From: Novosphingobium sp. CF614
GTDB taxonomy: Bacteria; Pseudomonadota; Alphaproteobacteria; Sphingomonadales; Sphingomonadaceae
Direction: 5' to 3'
NCBI RefSeq assembly: GCF_900113255.1
Contig: NZ_FOOR01000004.1
Location: 62,001-126,000, forward strand
DNA: 64,000 nucleotides
In this document: positions 1-7,922 of the stretch, piece after piece
How the letters are laid out: the number at the start of each line of letters is the position of its first letter
Position numbering within the stretch: position 1 is the first letter of the stretch
Made by a program: the position numbers and the translations under genes
The notes under the pieces: model-generated
Told to the model about the DNA's origin: nothing
What the model saw: only the letters and a program-made list of their open reading frames with translations
The model's database searches: none

Positions 1-485
1 CTGGGCTTGGCGATCTCCAGCAGGCGCCGACGCATGTCCTCGCGCGCGGGAAAGAGCGGTTCGAAGATATGCTTGCGGCAGGAAACGACGGTCAGCCGCC
101 CGTTGCTGCGCGCGGTGGCCGGCCCTGGAACGGCAATGTCGCGCCAGGACCCGCCGAGGCCGGAGGCCAGCGCCAGGCCCTTGCGCGGACCCGACACATC
201 GGACGGCGCGGCGCGGAAGAGCCCGAGGTAAAACCGCTTCGAGTGCTCCCCGCGCAGCAAGGGGCCAAGCTTGAGCGATGGCCAGGCCGGCTCGATCAGT
301 CGCGCCCCGATGCGCCGCGCCAGCATCATCGCGTGGCAATAGGTGATGAGGCAATTGCCGATGCCGGCCCCGGCGACGCGGAAGTAGCCCAAGTCGAATT
401 CCGCTTCGAAATGGGGATACACGTATCCGCCGGCGATCGCACCGCCCGCCGCTTTCGGCACCGGGTTCAGGCGCATTTCACGCAT
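1..485 (-). CDS. Partial glycosyltransferase-like protein of the polysaccharide operon
   Basis: This is the 5' part of a minus-strand gene whose 3' end lies beyond the left edge. About 160 residues are visible. A Gly-rich GAGIGNCLITYCHAM segment near residue 40 is followed by ARRIGARLIEPAWP, a layout resembling the N-terminus of fucosyltransferase-like (GT11-type) enzymes, where a GxGN loop precedes an Ala/Arg-rich helix. That match is by eye only. It overlaps the upstream membrane-protein gene by about 10-19 bases. Two in-frame ATGs (476 and 485) are possible and neither has a clear ribosome-binding site. It is probably the last or a late gene of the polysaccharide operon and may add a sugar to the repeat unit. 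Function is inferred mostly from context. Confidence 0.55.
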   Translation of the reverse strand, partial: MREMRLNPVPKAAGGAIAGGYVYPHFEAEFDLGYFRVAGAGIGNCLITYCHAMMLARRIGARLIEPAWPSLKLGPLLRGEHSKRFYLGLFRAAPSDVSGPRKGLALASGLGGSWRDIAVPGPATARSNGRLTVVSCRKHIFEPLFPAREDMRRRLLEIAKP

Positions 486-1786
486 GAGGGCCGGCGGCGC
501 GGCGGCAACGCGGTGAACCGCCCCGGCACGACGCGCAGCGCGGCGATGATGACGGCCAGCAGCGCCATCGAGATGATCCCGAAGACCGGATCGAAGCGCC
601 ACATCGCGAAACCGACGAAGACACCGACGTATCCCACCACTTGCGAGCGTCTCCCCAGCGCCCGGAACAGCGCTTCGTAGACCAGCAGCAGCACTGCCAG
701 GCCGACCCACCAATAGGCGCCGAAATTGATGTAGGGTTCGCCCAGCAGGGTCGAGTTGAGCGCCAGGTGCCGGTCCTGGTTGATCGCATAGCCCAGGTCG
801 GTTCCGAAATTGTCCGGCCTGCCCGCCCAGACGATCTTGGGCAGGTAGAAGGTGACCGGGCGAATGAACATCTCGCCCGGGCGGTATTCCAGCCCGCGCT
901 CTCCGGCATGCCGCACGATATGATTGAGAGCCACCAGGTTGATCGATTCGAACACCCCGTTGAGCGTCAGGACCAGCGGCTTGTCTTCACTGGCGTGCGC
1001 GAAGGCCGTCGCCGCCGCACCAGCGATGGCGCTTGCGCTGCGATCCGTCGTCGAGACCAGGCCGCGGAACATCGGCCACATGTTGCTGACCGTGGGGATC
1101 ATGGTGAACACCAGCGTCGCCAGCGCCAGCAGCATCGGGACATTGCGGCGATAGAGCAGGAGGACCGCTATCAGCAGGTAGACGAAGGTGATCCGGTTGA
1201 ACGTGGTCGCCAGGTCGAAAAAGGCCATGACCACGCCCAGGCCGATCGCCCGGAGCCGCGAGATCCGCCCTTTCGCCACGCAATAGACGAGGACGCCGAA
1301 AATCGCTGTCCGCGCGAAGTTGCTGACGTGCTTGATGAGCAGGAACGCCGGGTTCGATGCCAAGGCCGCATCGGCCGCGAGATACCAATGCCCCCCCGAT
1401 GCGATGCCCGAACCGAGAAAGCCGTAAGCGCTGCTGGAAAGCCAGATCGTAACGATGAAGGGCAGAAACCGCCGGTCGGTGCGATCGATCGCGGGAGCCC
1501 CCGGCCGGGTGACGAGATGGAGCAGCGCCGTGAGGTGGATGGCGCCGATCACGACCGCCGTCGCGGCAATGTCCTGGAAAGGGTAATAGGCGTGCGTGTT
1601 CAGGAAATCGGGCGGCATGCTGCCGTGGAGCAGGATGAACAGCATCGGCGCGCAGATGTAATAGGCATGGCCGATCAGAACGCCGTCCATGAAGCGCATG
1701 CGGGCGAAGCGGATGCGGGCCATCGAGAGGACGACCATCGCCGTTCCCAGCAGGTAGGCGATCCAGATGGCCGTGGCGCTCAGCAT
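467..1786 (-). CDS. O-antigen polymerase-like multi-spanning membrane protein
   Basis: The product is 439 residues with about ten hydrophobic segments spread along its length, starting from the first residues (LSATAIWIAYLLGTAMVVL). A long central hydrophilic part (about 280-345) sits between membrane segments, the usual topology of Wzy/O-antigen ligase-type proteins. Its place among glycosyltransferase and acyltransferase genes supports a role in polymerising or exporting a surface polysaccharide at the inner membrane. Sequence identity in this family is low, so the exact function is inferred. The start at 1786 overlaps the upstream acyltransferase stop by 7 bases, as elsewhere in the operon. 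A longer reading frame continues upstream but only as a shadow of the neighbour. Confidence 0.7.
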   Translation of the reverse strand: MLSATAIWIAYLLGTAMVVLSMARIRFARMRFMDGVLIGHAYYICAPMLFILLHGSMPPDFLNTHAYYPFQDIAATAVVIGAIHLTALLHLVTRPGAPAIDRTDRRFLPFIVTIWLSSSAYGFLGSGIASGGHWYLAADAALASNPAFLLIKHVSNFARTAIFGVLVYCVAKGRISRLRAIGLGVVMAFFDLATTFNRITFVYLLIAVLLLYRRNVPMLLALATLVFTMIPTVSNMWPMFRGLVSTTDRSASAIAGAAATAFAHASEDKPLVLTLNGVFESINLVALNHIVRHAGERGLEYRPGEMFIRPVTFYLPKIVWAGRPDNFGTDLGYAINQDRHLALNSTLLGEPYINFGAYWWVGLAVLLLVYEALFRALGRRSQVVGYVGVFVGFAMWRFDPVFGIISMALLAVIIAALRVVPGRFTALPPRRRPSCVKCA

Positions 1787-2394
1787 CGCGCGCAACCGGA
1801 TCGGCCGAACGCGCGCCGCTTGACCGCCTCGGCGGGATTGCCGCGATAGATGGTCCACGCGTCCAGATCGTCGAAAGTGACTGCCCGCGCGCCCAGCACG
1901 GCGCCGGTGCCGATGCGGACCCCCGGCCCGACGAAGGCATCGGCGGCCACCCAGGCATGCTCCCCGATCTCGATCGGACGCAGGACGAGCTGGAAATCGG
2001 GATCGTTGGCCCGGTGCGTGCTGGCGCAGATGTGGGCGCCCTGGCTGACGACCGCTCGTGATCGGATCGAGACGGCCCCCTGGTTGTAAAGGCGCACGCG
2101 CGGGCCGACCGTGACGTGATCGCCGAGCGTCAGGTTGGCGGGATGCCAGACGATCGCCGATCCATAGAAGCGCGCGCCGCGTCCTATGCGCGCGCCGAAC
2201 AGCCGGAGCAGGAAACATCTCCAGCGGTGGAGCGGCGGCGGCGTCCAGGCGGCGGCCAGGGCCCAGACGCACCGGAACAGCATGCGCTCCAGCCGGTTGT
2301 ACAGGGAGAAGCTGGGCCCGCCCTGGACGAGTCCGGTGTCGCGGGCATCAAGCGGCTGGGCATGAATGGCCCGGATTTCCGACGGTCTGCTCAT
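1780..2394 (-). CDS. WcaF-like hexapeptide-repeat acetyltransferase
   Basis: The product is 204 residues. It probably transfers an acetyl group from acetyl-CoA to a sugar of the exopolysaccharide or O-antigen. The N-terminal part (SLYNRLERMLFRCVWALAAAW) is a hydrophobic stretch as in colanic-acid WcaF-type enzymes. From about residue 70 a left-handed beta-helix repeat pattern appears (IGRGARFYGSAIVW, LTLGDHVTVGPRVRLYNQG, VVSQGAHICASTH with a likely catalytic His). The C-terminus closes with YRGNPAEAVKRR, the usual hexapeptide end. The start ATG lies in an ATGA overlap with the preceding acyltransferase stop, indicating coupled translation. Confidence 0.8.
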   Translation of the reverse strand: MSRPSEIRAIHAQPLDARDTGLVQGGPSFSLYNRLERMLFRCVWALAAAWTPPPLHRWRCFLLRLFGARIGRGARFYGSAIVWHPANLTLGDHVTVGPRVRLYNQGAVSIRSRAVVSQGAHICASTHRANDPDFQLVLRPIEIGEHAWVAADAFVGPGVRIGTGAVLGARAVTFDDLDAWTIYRGNPAEAVKRRAFGRSGCARC

Positions 2395-3005
2395 GCGGTG
2401 CGAAAGTCCCGCATTTCGCCGCCGATGACTTCGGCATGATGGCGCCGCATCGTGTCTTCGCCAAAGCGCCACCTGATGCGCCTGGCCGGCAAGCCCGCCA
2501 TCACCGCGTAGGGCGGCACGTCCCTGGTCACCACCGCGCCCGCGCCGATGACCGCGCCGGTCCCGATGCTGACGCCTTCCATCACGGTGACGCGCTGGCC
2601 GAGCCACACGTCGGCGCCCAGGATCGTCGCCGGGCGGGGCCGTTCCGCAAAGGCCAGCCGGGTGGGAAGGCCGGCGATATCGTAGAGGTGGTCCGCCCCC
2701 ACGATCTTGCAGCCGGCGGCCAGCATGCACAGATCGCCGATCACGATCGGGCCGTGACATTCGAAATCCGCGCCAAGATAGGCGAAGCGGCCGATCCGGC
2801 TGCCGGGCGCGAGGCGGATGTTGCGCCCCCAGTGAAGGCCCTCCCCCAGTTCCGCCAGCCGATGGCGCCGGCGCAGCAAGCGGACGAGGCATGCGCGCAC
2901 CGCTCTCTTGCAGCGGCCCTCGATCCCGGCGCGGCACCGCGCGATGACCGCGTCGGCGGCGCGTTCGGGCGCGGGCAGGTCGGCCGGAACGGCGCGGCTA
3001 GGCAT
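2391..3005 (-). CDS. Hexapeptide-repeat acyltransferase
   Basis: The product is 204 residues and is the second of two neighbouring left-handed beta-helix acyltransferases. Repeats run from about residue 60 (IRLAPGSRIGRFAYLGADF, PIVIGDLCMLAAGCKI) through WLGQRVTVMEGVSIGTGAVIG and AVVTRDVPPYAVMAGLPAR, the last being the standard C-terminal signature of the maltose/CAT-like acetyltransferase group. A His after the first repeats (GADHLYD) may be catalytic. It overlaps the upstream glycosyltransferase by 8 bases and the downstream acyltransferase by 4. It probably decorates the same polysaccharide as its neighbour at a different position. The substrate cannot be told. Confidence 0.8.
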   Translation of the reverse strand: MPSRAVPADLPAPERAADAVIARCRAGIEGRCKRAVRACLVRLLRRRHRLAELGEGLHWGRNIRLAPGSRIGRFAYLGADFECHGPIVIGDLCMLAAGCKIVGADHLYDIAGLPTRLAFAERPRPATILGADVWLGQRVTVMEGVSIGTGAVIGAGAVVTRDVPPYAVMAGLPARRIRWRFGEDTMRRHHAEVIGGEMRDFRTA

Positions 3006-4137
3006 TTCCGGTTACTTCCAGCACCGCGTCCTCGATGATGCGGGCCTGCACGTCCGGAGACCATTTCGCGCGGATCGTCCTTCGCGCGGCGGCGCGCACG
3101 ACGGGGCGGGCCGGGGCCGAGCGGAGCCAGCGCTCCATCGCCGCCGCCAGACCGGCGGTGTCGCCGTGCGGGAAGAAGGCCCCGGTCAGGCCTTCCTCGA
3201 TCGCCTCCACCTCCGGCATCTGCCGATCGAAGTGGTCGTGGGTGATCGCCGGCGTCCCGTACATCAGGCTGTGCATGGCGGTGAGGCCGATCTTGCCGGG
3301 CGAGACCGTGAGATCGGCATGGTAGATGAATTGCCCCGTGATGTCCTCGTCGTAGCAGGCACCGAAGAAATGCACCGCGACGCCCAGGCACCTTGCCCGT
3401 GCTTCCAGCCCCTCGCGCGCGGGACCATCGCCGACGAGCAGGACATTGACCGGCAGGCCGCGCCGCGCCAGCAGTGCCGCGGCATCGACCAGCAGGTCGA
3501 AGCGGCACTGCCGCGTCAGCCGCGCGGTGCAGATCACCAGCGGCCGGCCGGGATCGGCGAACAAGCCCTGCGGCCGCAGGCTTGCCAGCGTGCCCGATTC
3601 GATGCCGGCGATCACCCGGTCCGCCCGCTCCAGGTCGAGACTGTTGTAGACCACCCGGATCCTTTCCGGGGGGAATCCAGCCTCGGCACCCAACCGCCTG
3701 CCGCGCTCGGAATAAGTGAGGAAACCATGCGCGAGGCGGAAATAGAGCCCGCGCACGCGCGCCTTCACGGCGCTTTCGCGCCTGAGCCAGCCGTGCCCCC
3801 AGAACAGCACCGGAATCCTCATCCAGCGGGCCAGCGCGGCGGCGATCCAGGTCGAGGCGAAATGGGGATCGGCAAGGAAGATCACCGCATCGTAGCCGCC
3901 GTTGCGGACCGCCGCGATGGCGGCCGGCTGCCACGTTATCCTGCCGTGGCAGGTGAACGGCGCGCGGACGAAGTGCCTCACCGATCCGGGATCGGCATGG
4001 ACGATCCCCGCGAACGGCTCGCCGCTGCCGTGGAAGTGGTATTGCACCCGGTCGCCGCGATCCATCGCCCGCATCACCGCCTCCCGGTAATGCGGCCAGA
4101 GATGATAGATCACGGCGACTTTGAGCGGATGCGTCAC
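2998..4137 (-). CDS. Glycosyltransferase family 4 (GT-B)
   Basis: The product is 379 residues. It has the two-domain GT-B layout: an N-terminal acceptor domain (VAVIYHLWPHYREAVMRAM) and a C-terminal nucleotide-sugar domain starting near residue 190 (PLVICTARLTRQCRFDLLVDA, VNVLLVGDGPAREGLEARA). The donor-site signature is SPGKIGLTAMHSLMYGTPAI. It probably adds one sugar to the lipid-linked repeat unit on the cytoplasmic face of the inner membrane. The start is a GTG at 4137 that forms a GTGA overlap with the stop of the SGNH gene. The long in-frame extension upstream is antisense to nothing useful and reads through that neighbour, so it was discarded. Confidence 0.85.
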   Translation of the reverse strand: MTHPLKVAVIYHLWPHYREAVMRAMDRGDRVQYHFHGSGEPFAGIVHADPGSVRHFVRAPFTCHGRITWQPAAIAAVRNGGYDAVIFLADPHFASTWIAAALARWMRIPVLFWGHGWLRRESAVKARVRGLYFRLAHGFLTYSERGRRLGAEAGFPPERIRVVYNSLDLERADRVIAGIESGTLASLRPQGLFADPGRPLVICTARLTRQCRFDLLVDAAALLARRGLPVNVLLVGDGPAREGLEARARCLGVAVHFFGACYDEDITGQFIYHADLTVSPGKIGLTAMHSLMYGTPAITHDHFDRQMPEVEAIEEGLTGAFFPHGDTAGLAAAMERWLRSAPARPVVRAAARRTIRAKWSPDVQARIIEDAVLEVTGNA

Positions 4138-5546
4138 CGCAGCATGTCCTCCAGCGCGGCCGACGCGGCGCGGGCATAGCGTTCGCCGATATAGGCCGCG
4201 CCATATTCGGTCGGATGGGTCCAGTCCGCCGCGAACAGATACCGCGCGTTGCCTTCGCTCTGGTGCACCGTGGCCTCCGCAGCCGCCGTCACCGCGCCGG
4301 TCCAGGTCACCGCCGTGCTGCCGCTGGTGAAGCTGCCCAGCCGCGTGGAGCCGTCCGAAAACACGATCGTATAGAGCGAGGAGGAAGTCGTCCGGCTCCA
4401 GGCGGAGGCCAGCGTGCCGCCCGCCGCGCCGGAAAGCGGGGCAGTGAACAGCAACTGCGCGCCCGCGCCCGAAGCCCAGGCACCCCGGGGATCGGAAACG
4501 ATCGGCACGAAACGGCAGAGCGGGTCGGCGAACGCCGTGACCGCCGCCTGCACCGCCTGTTCGGCCGAAGTGATCGACGGTGTGCCGGTCAGCGGGCCGG
4601 CCGGGATCGGCACGCAGCCGAAGACCACGATCGGCACCTCGGGGAATTGCCGCCGCGCCTCGATGAGGCCGGCCAGCGCGTTTGCCTGCGCCACCGCGGC
4701 GTCGCGGTTGCGGTCGTTGACCGAGGCCGTCAGGAAGATCACTTCGGGCGGATAATAGCTCATGGCCAGGTCGCCCGCCGCGATCCGCTGGTCGAAGCGG
4801 TGGGCGCTCTGGTTCGCGTGGTTCCATCCGGTCCCGCCGGAGCCGCTGGCGTGGAGGGCCAGTCCCATGCGGTCCGCCATCTGCGCGCTCACGCCGTCCC
4901 CCCGCTGCGCCGGTCCCGCGCCCTGCACATAGCTGTCGCCCAGGAACACCGCATGGACGATCTCGCTGGTGTCGACCGGCCACATGAACGCGCCATTCTC
5001 CACATAGCCGCCTATGAAGCCCGATGCCTGGCTGGCCTCGATCATCACATGGCGGATGGCCCGCGCGCCGAAATCGAGCGTAACGTACTGGCTGGTGCTG
5101 CCGGTCGTGACACCCAGCGTGGTGCCGGCCGGCGAGACATGCCTGCCATCCACGATGAAGCGATAAGGCACCACCGATGGAAACAGCCGCGCGGTGAAAT
5201 AGCGGCTGTCGGCCACCGCTTCCCACCGGGCATATGTGTTTATTTCCGAGGCATAAGTACGCCCCCCATCGACCCACGCGGCGCGCAGCGCGGAAGCGCC
5301 GGCGTTGAAGCCGTGAACCCCGCCGACCACGTGCCAGATGCCGAGGGCGGCGCTGTTGCACAAGTATCCGTTGGCGGCATGGGGATTGGCCGGACCGTTG
5401 TCGGTGATGGCGGGCGCGGGGGCATAGGCCCCGGCCGTGCGCGGATTGGACAGCGCCGCCTTTGCCGCGGCGCGGCGCAGACGGGCCAGGCGATGGAGGT
5501 TGCCGACGGCACGCCGGCTGGCGGCGGGAAGAGTCACGGACAGCAT
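4134..5546 (-). CDS. SGNH/GDSL-family hydrolase (putative polysaccharide or glycan esterase)
   Basis: The product is about 470 residues. The C-terminal catalytic domain carries block I HAVFLGDSYVQGAG (Ser near residue 202), block III LTASVNDRNRD (Asn) and the Asp/His pair in ADWTHPTEYG (near 438), so the complete SGNH catalytic set is present. The N-terminal 200 residues look beta-rich (YVTLDFGARAIRHVMIEAS) and may be a carbohydrate-binding part. No clear signal peptide is seen. The ATG at 5546 is chosen because a strong GAGGAGG site lies 6-7 bases upstream; the longer frame to 5603 has no such site. It lies in the polysaccharide operon, so a deacetylase or acetyl-transfer role is likely. Confidence 0.75.
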   Translation of the reverse strand: MLSVTLPAASRRAVGNLHRLARLRRAAAKAALSNPRTAGAYAPAPAITDNGPANPHAANGYLCNSAALGIWHVVGGVHGFNAGASALRAAWVDGGRTYASEINTYARWEAVADSRYFTARLFPSVVPYRFIVDGRHVSPAGTTLGVTTGSTSQYVTLDFGARAIRHVMIEASQASGFIGGYVENGAFMWPVDTSEIVHAVFLGDSYVQGAGPAQRGDGVSAQMADRMGLALHASGSGGTGWNHANQSAHRFDQRIAAGDLAMSYYPPEVIFLTASVNDRNRDAAVAQANALAGLIEARRQFPEVPIVVFGCVPIPAGPLTGTPSITSAEQAVQAAVTAFADPLCRFVPIVSDPRGAWASGAGAQLLFTAPLSGAAGGTLASAWSRTTSSSLYTIVFSDGSTRLGSFTSGSTAVTWTGAVTAAAEATVHQSEGNARYLFAADWTHPTEYGAAYIGERYARAASAALEDMLR

Positions 5547-5556
5547 CGGCGCCTCC

Positions 5557-5895
5557 TCAGGCCAGGGCGAAGAAAGTGGCGGGGACGTTCGTTCCGCTGC
5601 CAACCACCTCGATCGCGGCGAAAGGCAGAATGGAAAGGCCCGCCTCGACCGGGAACACGATCATGCTGGCATCGGCGAAACGCAGCGCCACGTCGCCGGC
5701 GCCCTGCGCCACGATGGCGATGGCACGGGGCGCCGCGATCGGCGTGTCCGGCGTGATCGGGGCGACGCCCGCGAAGGAAGGCTCGCTGATCGGCAGCGGC
5801 GACTGGCCGGAAACGCCCACCGCTCCCTCGGGATCGGCGAAGGCGATGGCGGTCTGCGGCACGTAGGCCGCAGGGGCACTGATCGGAATGCTCAT
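5557..5895 (-). CDS. Small protein resembling the spike-base family (RCAP_rcc01079-like)
   Basis: The product is 112 residues and the first intact gene of the operon. The C-terminal half has the pattern RAIAIVAQGAGDVALRFADA, then FPVEAGLSILPFAAIEVVG and TNVPATFFALA. This resembles the short spike-base proteins linked to gene-transfer-agent head spikes (R-A-I/L-Y-V-G-x-x-G-D-V, then S/V-T-F, then A-G-x-x-L-P, then V-x-A-T-G-T-x-A). The match is by pattern recognition and unverified. The gene ends 10 bases before the SGNH gene. It could be a carbohydrate-binding or structural domain partnering that enzyme. No signal peptide or membrane segment is visible. Confidence 0.5.
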   Translation of the reverse strand: MSIPISAPAAYVPQTAIAFADPEGAVGVSGQSPLPISEPSFAGVAPITPDTPIAAPRAIAIVAQGAGDVALRFADASMIVFPVEAGLSILPFAAIEVVGSGTNVPATFFALA

Positions 5896-5997
5896 GCGAA
5901 GTCTCCGGAAGCTGCGGGCGATCGGCCCGGACGAATCGGGGAGACTCGATTCTATGCGGCGCAGGCACCTGTAGGAAAGAACAAAATAAGAACATCG

Positions 5998-6201
5998 TCA
6001 ATGAACGAAATCGCACAGCTGCGCTTCGAAGCGCGTGTCGTGCTCATGGGGGTCCTGATAGATGTCTTCGATGCGGCCGGTGTTGAAAGAGGATGAACGG
6101 CGCTTGATGCCGTGAACTTCATATCCCTTTTCAAGAAGCATTTCGGAAAGGTATGCCCCATCCTGCCCGGTAATTCCGGTAATCAACGCGATTTTCGACA
6201 T
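5998..6201 (-). pseudogene. gmd: Truncated GDP-mannose 4,6-dehydratase (N-terminal remnant)
   Basis: The reading frame gives 67 residues. It begins [18 protein letters not shown], the Rossmann nucleotide-binding start of Gmd, and continues with [34 protein letters not shown], all highly typical of Gmd. The match stops abruptly after HDTRF, and the frame ends 9 residues later with an unrelated tail. Intact Gmd is about 350 residues, so roughly 80 percent is missing. None of the other frames downstream restores the protein. It lies immediately upstream of the polysaccharide operon on the same strand, so it probably marks a deletion or recombination point at the cluster border. Confidence 0.8.
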
Positions 6202-6507
6202 GAAGCGATCCGCCACCGAACTGAGCCCCGGGTGGAACATTATTCCACCGGTATTCTTCGAGGATGAAAGCTGCTCTCGCCGATCACAAGATGGTTAATA
6301 GAATTTCATTCTTATGCACGGCGATGATCGAACATGGTCTCCGGGCATGGCCTTACGGCGATATTGTGCTAAAGGCGCACGCGCTGATGTCGCTATCGAC
6401 GGATATCGGGCCGCCTCGGCTCCTCCCTTTGTCCCTAAATCGCTTCACGAAGCCGGGATGCGCCGCGTTGGCGCATGCCCGCTGAACCTAAGGACAAGGA
6501 ACCGTCC
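6202..6507. other. Intergenic region upstream of the cold-shock gene
   Basis: About 300 bases separate the gmd remnant from the cold-shock gene. This is less GC-rich than the surroundings in its first half. A 73-residue frame (6264-6485, plus) has no recognisable motif and no ribosome-binding site, so I do not call it. The right half is likely the 5' leader of the cold-shock mRNA. It ends with a hairpin: 6458-6464 (ATGCGCC) pairs with 6470-6476 (GGCGCAT) across a GCGTT loop, extended by GGG 6455-6457 pairing CCC 6478-6480 around one bulged G. This hairpin sits about 15 bases before the Shine-Dalgarno. Confidence 0.5.
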
Positions 6508-6714
6508 ATGATTACCGGAAAAGTAAAATTCTTCAATGCCGACAAGGGCTATGGCTTCATCGCGCCGGAAGGCGGCGGGGACGATGCCTTCGTGCACATC
6601 TCCGCGGTGGAACGCGCGGGCCTGCGCACGCTCGACAAGGACCAGCGCGTTTCCTACGAGCTGGAAACCGATCGTCGCGGCAAGACCTCCGCGGTCAATC
6701 TCCAGACCGCCTGA
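6508..6714 (+). CDS. Cold-shock domain protein
   Basis: The product is 68 residues, the normal length of CspA-type proteins. It contains RNP1 KGYGFIAP and RNP2 DDAFVHIS on a five-stranded OB fold (ITGKVKFFNADKGYGF). It binds single-stranded nucleic acid and acts as an RNA chaperone in the cytoplasm. An AAGGA motif at 6495-6499, 8 bases upstream, selects the ATG at 6508; the longer in-frame extension (MPAEPKDKEPS) lacks domain character. A hairpin in the leader just before the Shine-Dalgarno could allow temperature-dependent translation, as known for cspA-family leaders, but that is inference. Confidence 0.95.
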   Translation: MITGKVKFFNADKGYGFIAPEGGGDDAFVHISAVERAGLRTLDKDQRVSYELETDRRGKTSAVNLQTA

Positions 6715-6726
6715 AACGGCTGAAGG

Positions 6727-6765
6727 GGGCCGGCACGCCTTCGCGGGGGTGCCGGCCCTCGGCAT
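6727..6765 (+). terminator. Rho-independent terminator of the cold-shock gene
   Basis: GGGCCGGCAC (6727-6736) and GTGCCGGCCC (6749-6758) form a perfect 10-bp stem with a 12-base loop, starting 12 bases after the cold-shock stop codon. The following CGGCATTTT supplies only a short T run. Confidence 0.75.
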
Positions 6766-6798
6766 TTTGATGATCTCAAGGAAGTCGAGTACCGATTG

Positions 6799-7134
6799 AT
6801 GGCAGGATACAAGGAACCGGGCTTTCAGGACCGGGTCGCGGCCGCCGAGCAGGCCCGGGCCAAGGCGCTCGCGCGCCTGAAGGCCAAGCCCCCGGTCGAT
6901 CCGGCCGTGCTGGCCGAGCGCGCCGCCAAGGCGCGCGCGCGCGAAGCGGCGCAGGCGGAAAAGCGCGCGGCGGCCAAGGCCGAACGCGAAGCCAGGCAGG
7001 CCGCCGAGCTGGCGAAAGCCGAAGAACGCGCGCGGGAAACGGAGCTGCCCCCGCCGCCGCCGGAACTCACCGAGGCCGAGCGCAAGGCCGCTCGCGATGC
7101 GCGCTATGCCGCGCGCAAGGCACGCCGGAAGTAG
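6799..7134 (+). CDS. DUF6481 family protein
   Basis: The product is 111 residues and extremely rich in Ala, Arg, Lys and Glu. It starts AGYKEPGFQDRVAAAEQARAKA, the typical opening of DUF6481 proteins of sphingomonads and rhizobia, followed by a long charged helix (predicted coiled coil) and a PPPPPELTEAERKAARDARY end. The function of the family is unknown; the basic helix may bind nucleic acid. A TTG directly precedes the ATG at 6799, and the ATG is preferred. AAGGAAG (6778-6784) is a distant ribosome-binding candidate. It follows the cold-shock terminator and so is probably transcribed separately. Confidence 0.75.
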   Translation: MAGYKEPGFQDRVAAAEQARAKALARLKAKPPVDPAVLAERAAKARAREAAQAEKRAAAKAEREARQAAELAKAEERARETELPPPPPELTEAERKAARDARYAARKARRK

Positions 7135-7159
7135 TTCGGCCGATCCATAAGGCACCATC

Positions 7160-7855
7160 ATGAGCGGGCACGAAGTGATAGGCACCGCCATGGTGCCCGA
7201 CGGGGTGGAGCTGCGCCTGCTGCGCAGCGGCGACGACTATGCCATCGTCCTGGAACGCAACGAGCTGATGAGCACGGACATCAACGCTTCGGAGGAAGCG
7301 CTCGCGACGATGACCTGCGAACGGCTCGGCCCCTGCCAGGCGCCGCAGCTGCTGATCGGCGGCTACGGCATGGGCTTCACCTTGCGCGCGGCGCTGGCGG
7401 CGCTCGGCGAGGATGCGAGCGTGGTGGTGGCCGAGCTGGTGCCCGAAATCATCGAATGGGCGCGGGGCCCGATGCGGGAACTGACCGCCGATTGCCTCGA
7501 CGACGCCCGCGTGCTGCTGGTGAACGACGATGTCGCGATGCTGATCGACGCGGCAACGGACGGCTACGACGCGATCCTGCTCGATGTCGACAACGGGCCC
7601 GACGGGCTCACGCGCGAACTGAACGATCACCTCTATTCCCGGCACGGGCTGCAGGCGGCCATGACCGCGCTGCGACCCGGCGGAATCCTCGCGATCTGGT
7701 CCGCGGAGCCCGATCCGGCCTTCGCCGTGCGGCTGCGCGACGCCGGCTTCGAAGTGACGGAAGTGCGGGTGAACGCCCAGACCGACTCCCCGGCCGACTG
7801 CCCGGCCGACTGCGCCGACGAGCGCCACGTCATCTGGTTCGCCCGGAAGGACTGA
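7160..7855 (+). CDS. Spermidine synthase-like methyltransferase-fold protein
   Basis: The product is 231 residues. The core is a Rossmann fold as in the polyamine synthase/SAM-methyltransferase superfamily: QLLIGGYGMGFTLRAALAAL is the glycine-rich motif I (about 66-85), SVVVAELVPEIIEWAR is motif II with an acidic residue, and YDAILLDVDNGPD holds the Asp seen in spermidine synthases. The last part (LAIWSAEPDPAF) is the beta-5 region. Stand-alone short members of this family are often of unknown substrate, so putrescine aminopropylation is not certain. The C-terminus has a perfect 12-bp repeat producing PADC twice. Confidence 0.7.
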   Translation: MSGHEVIGTAMVPDGVELRLLRSGDDYAIVLERNELMSTDINASEEALATMTCERLGPCQAPQLLIGGYGMGFTLRAALAALGEDASVVVAELVPEIIEWARGPMRELTADCLDDARVLLVNDDVAMLIDAATDGYDAILLDVDNGPDGLTRELNDHLYSRHGLQAAMTALRPGGILAIWSAEPDPAFAVRLRDAGFEVTEVRVNAQTDSPADCPADCADERHVIWFARKD

Positions 7856-7922
7856 GCGGGCATTCTCCGCCTCGCAGCGACGAAGAGCGGGAAACAAGCG
7901 CTCCGGTCAAGGCCATCCGGTA

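Noticed and set aside
69..680. Plus-strand frame at the left edge
   Set aside because: It is antisense to the polysaccharide transferase and the membrane protein and lacks any motif.
6264..6485. 73-residue plus-strand frame before the cold-shock gene
   Set aside because: No ribosome-binding site, no motif, and it covers the likely mRNA leader with its hairpin.
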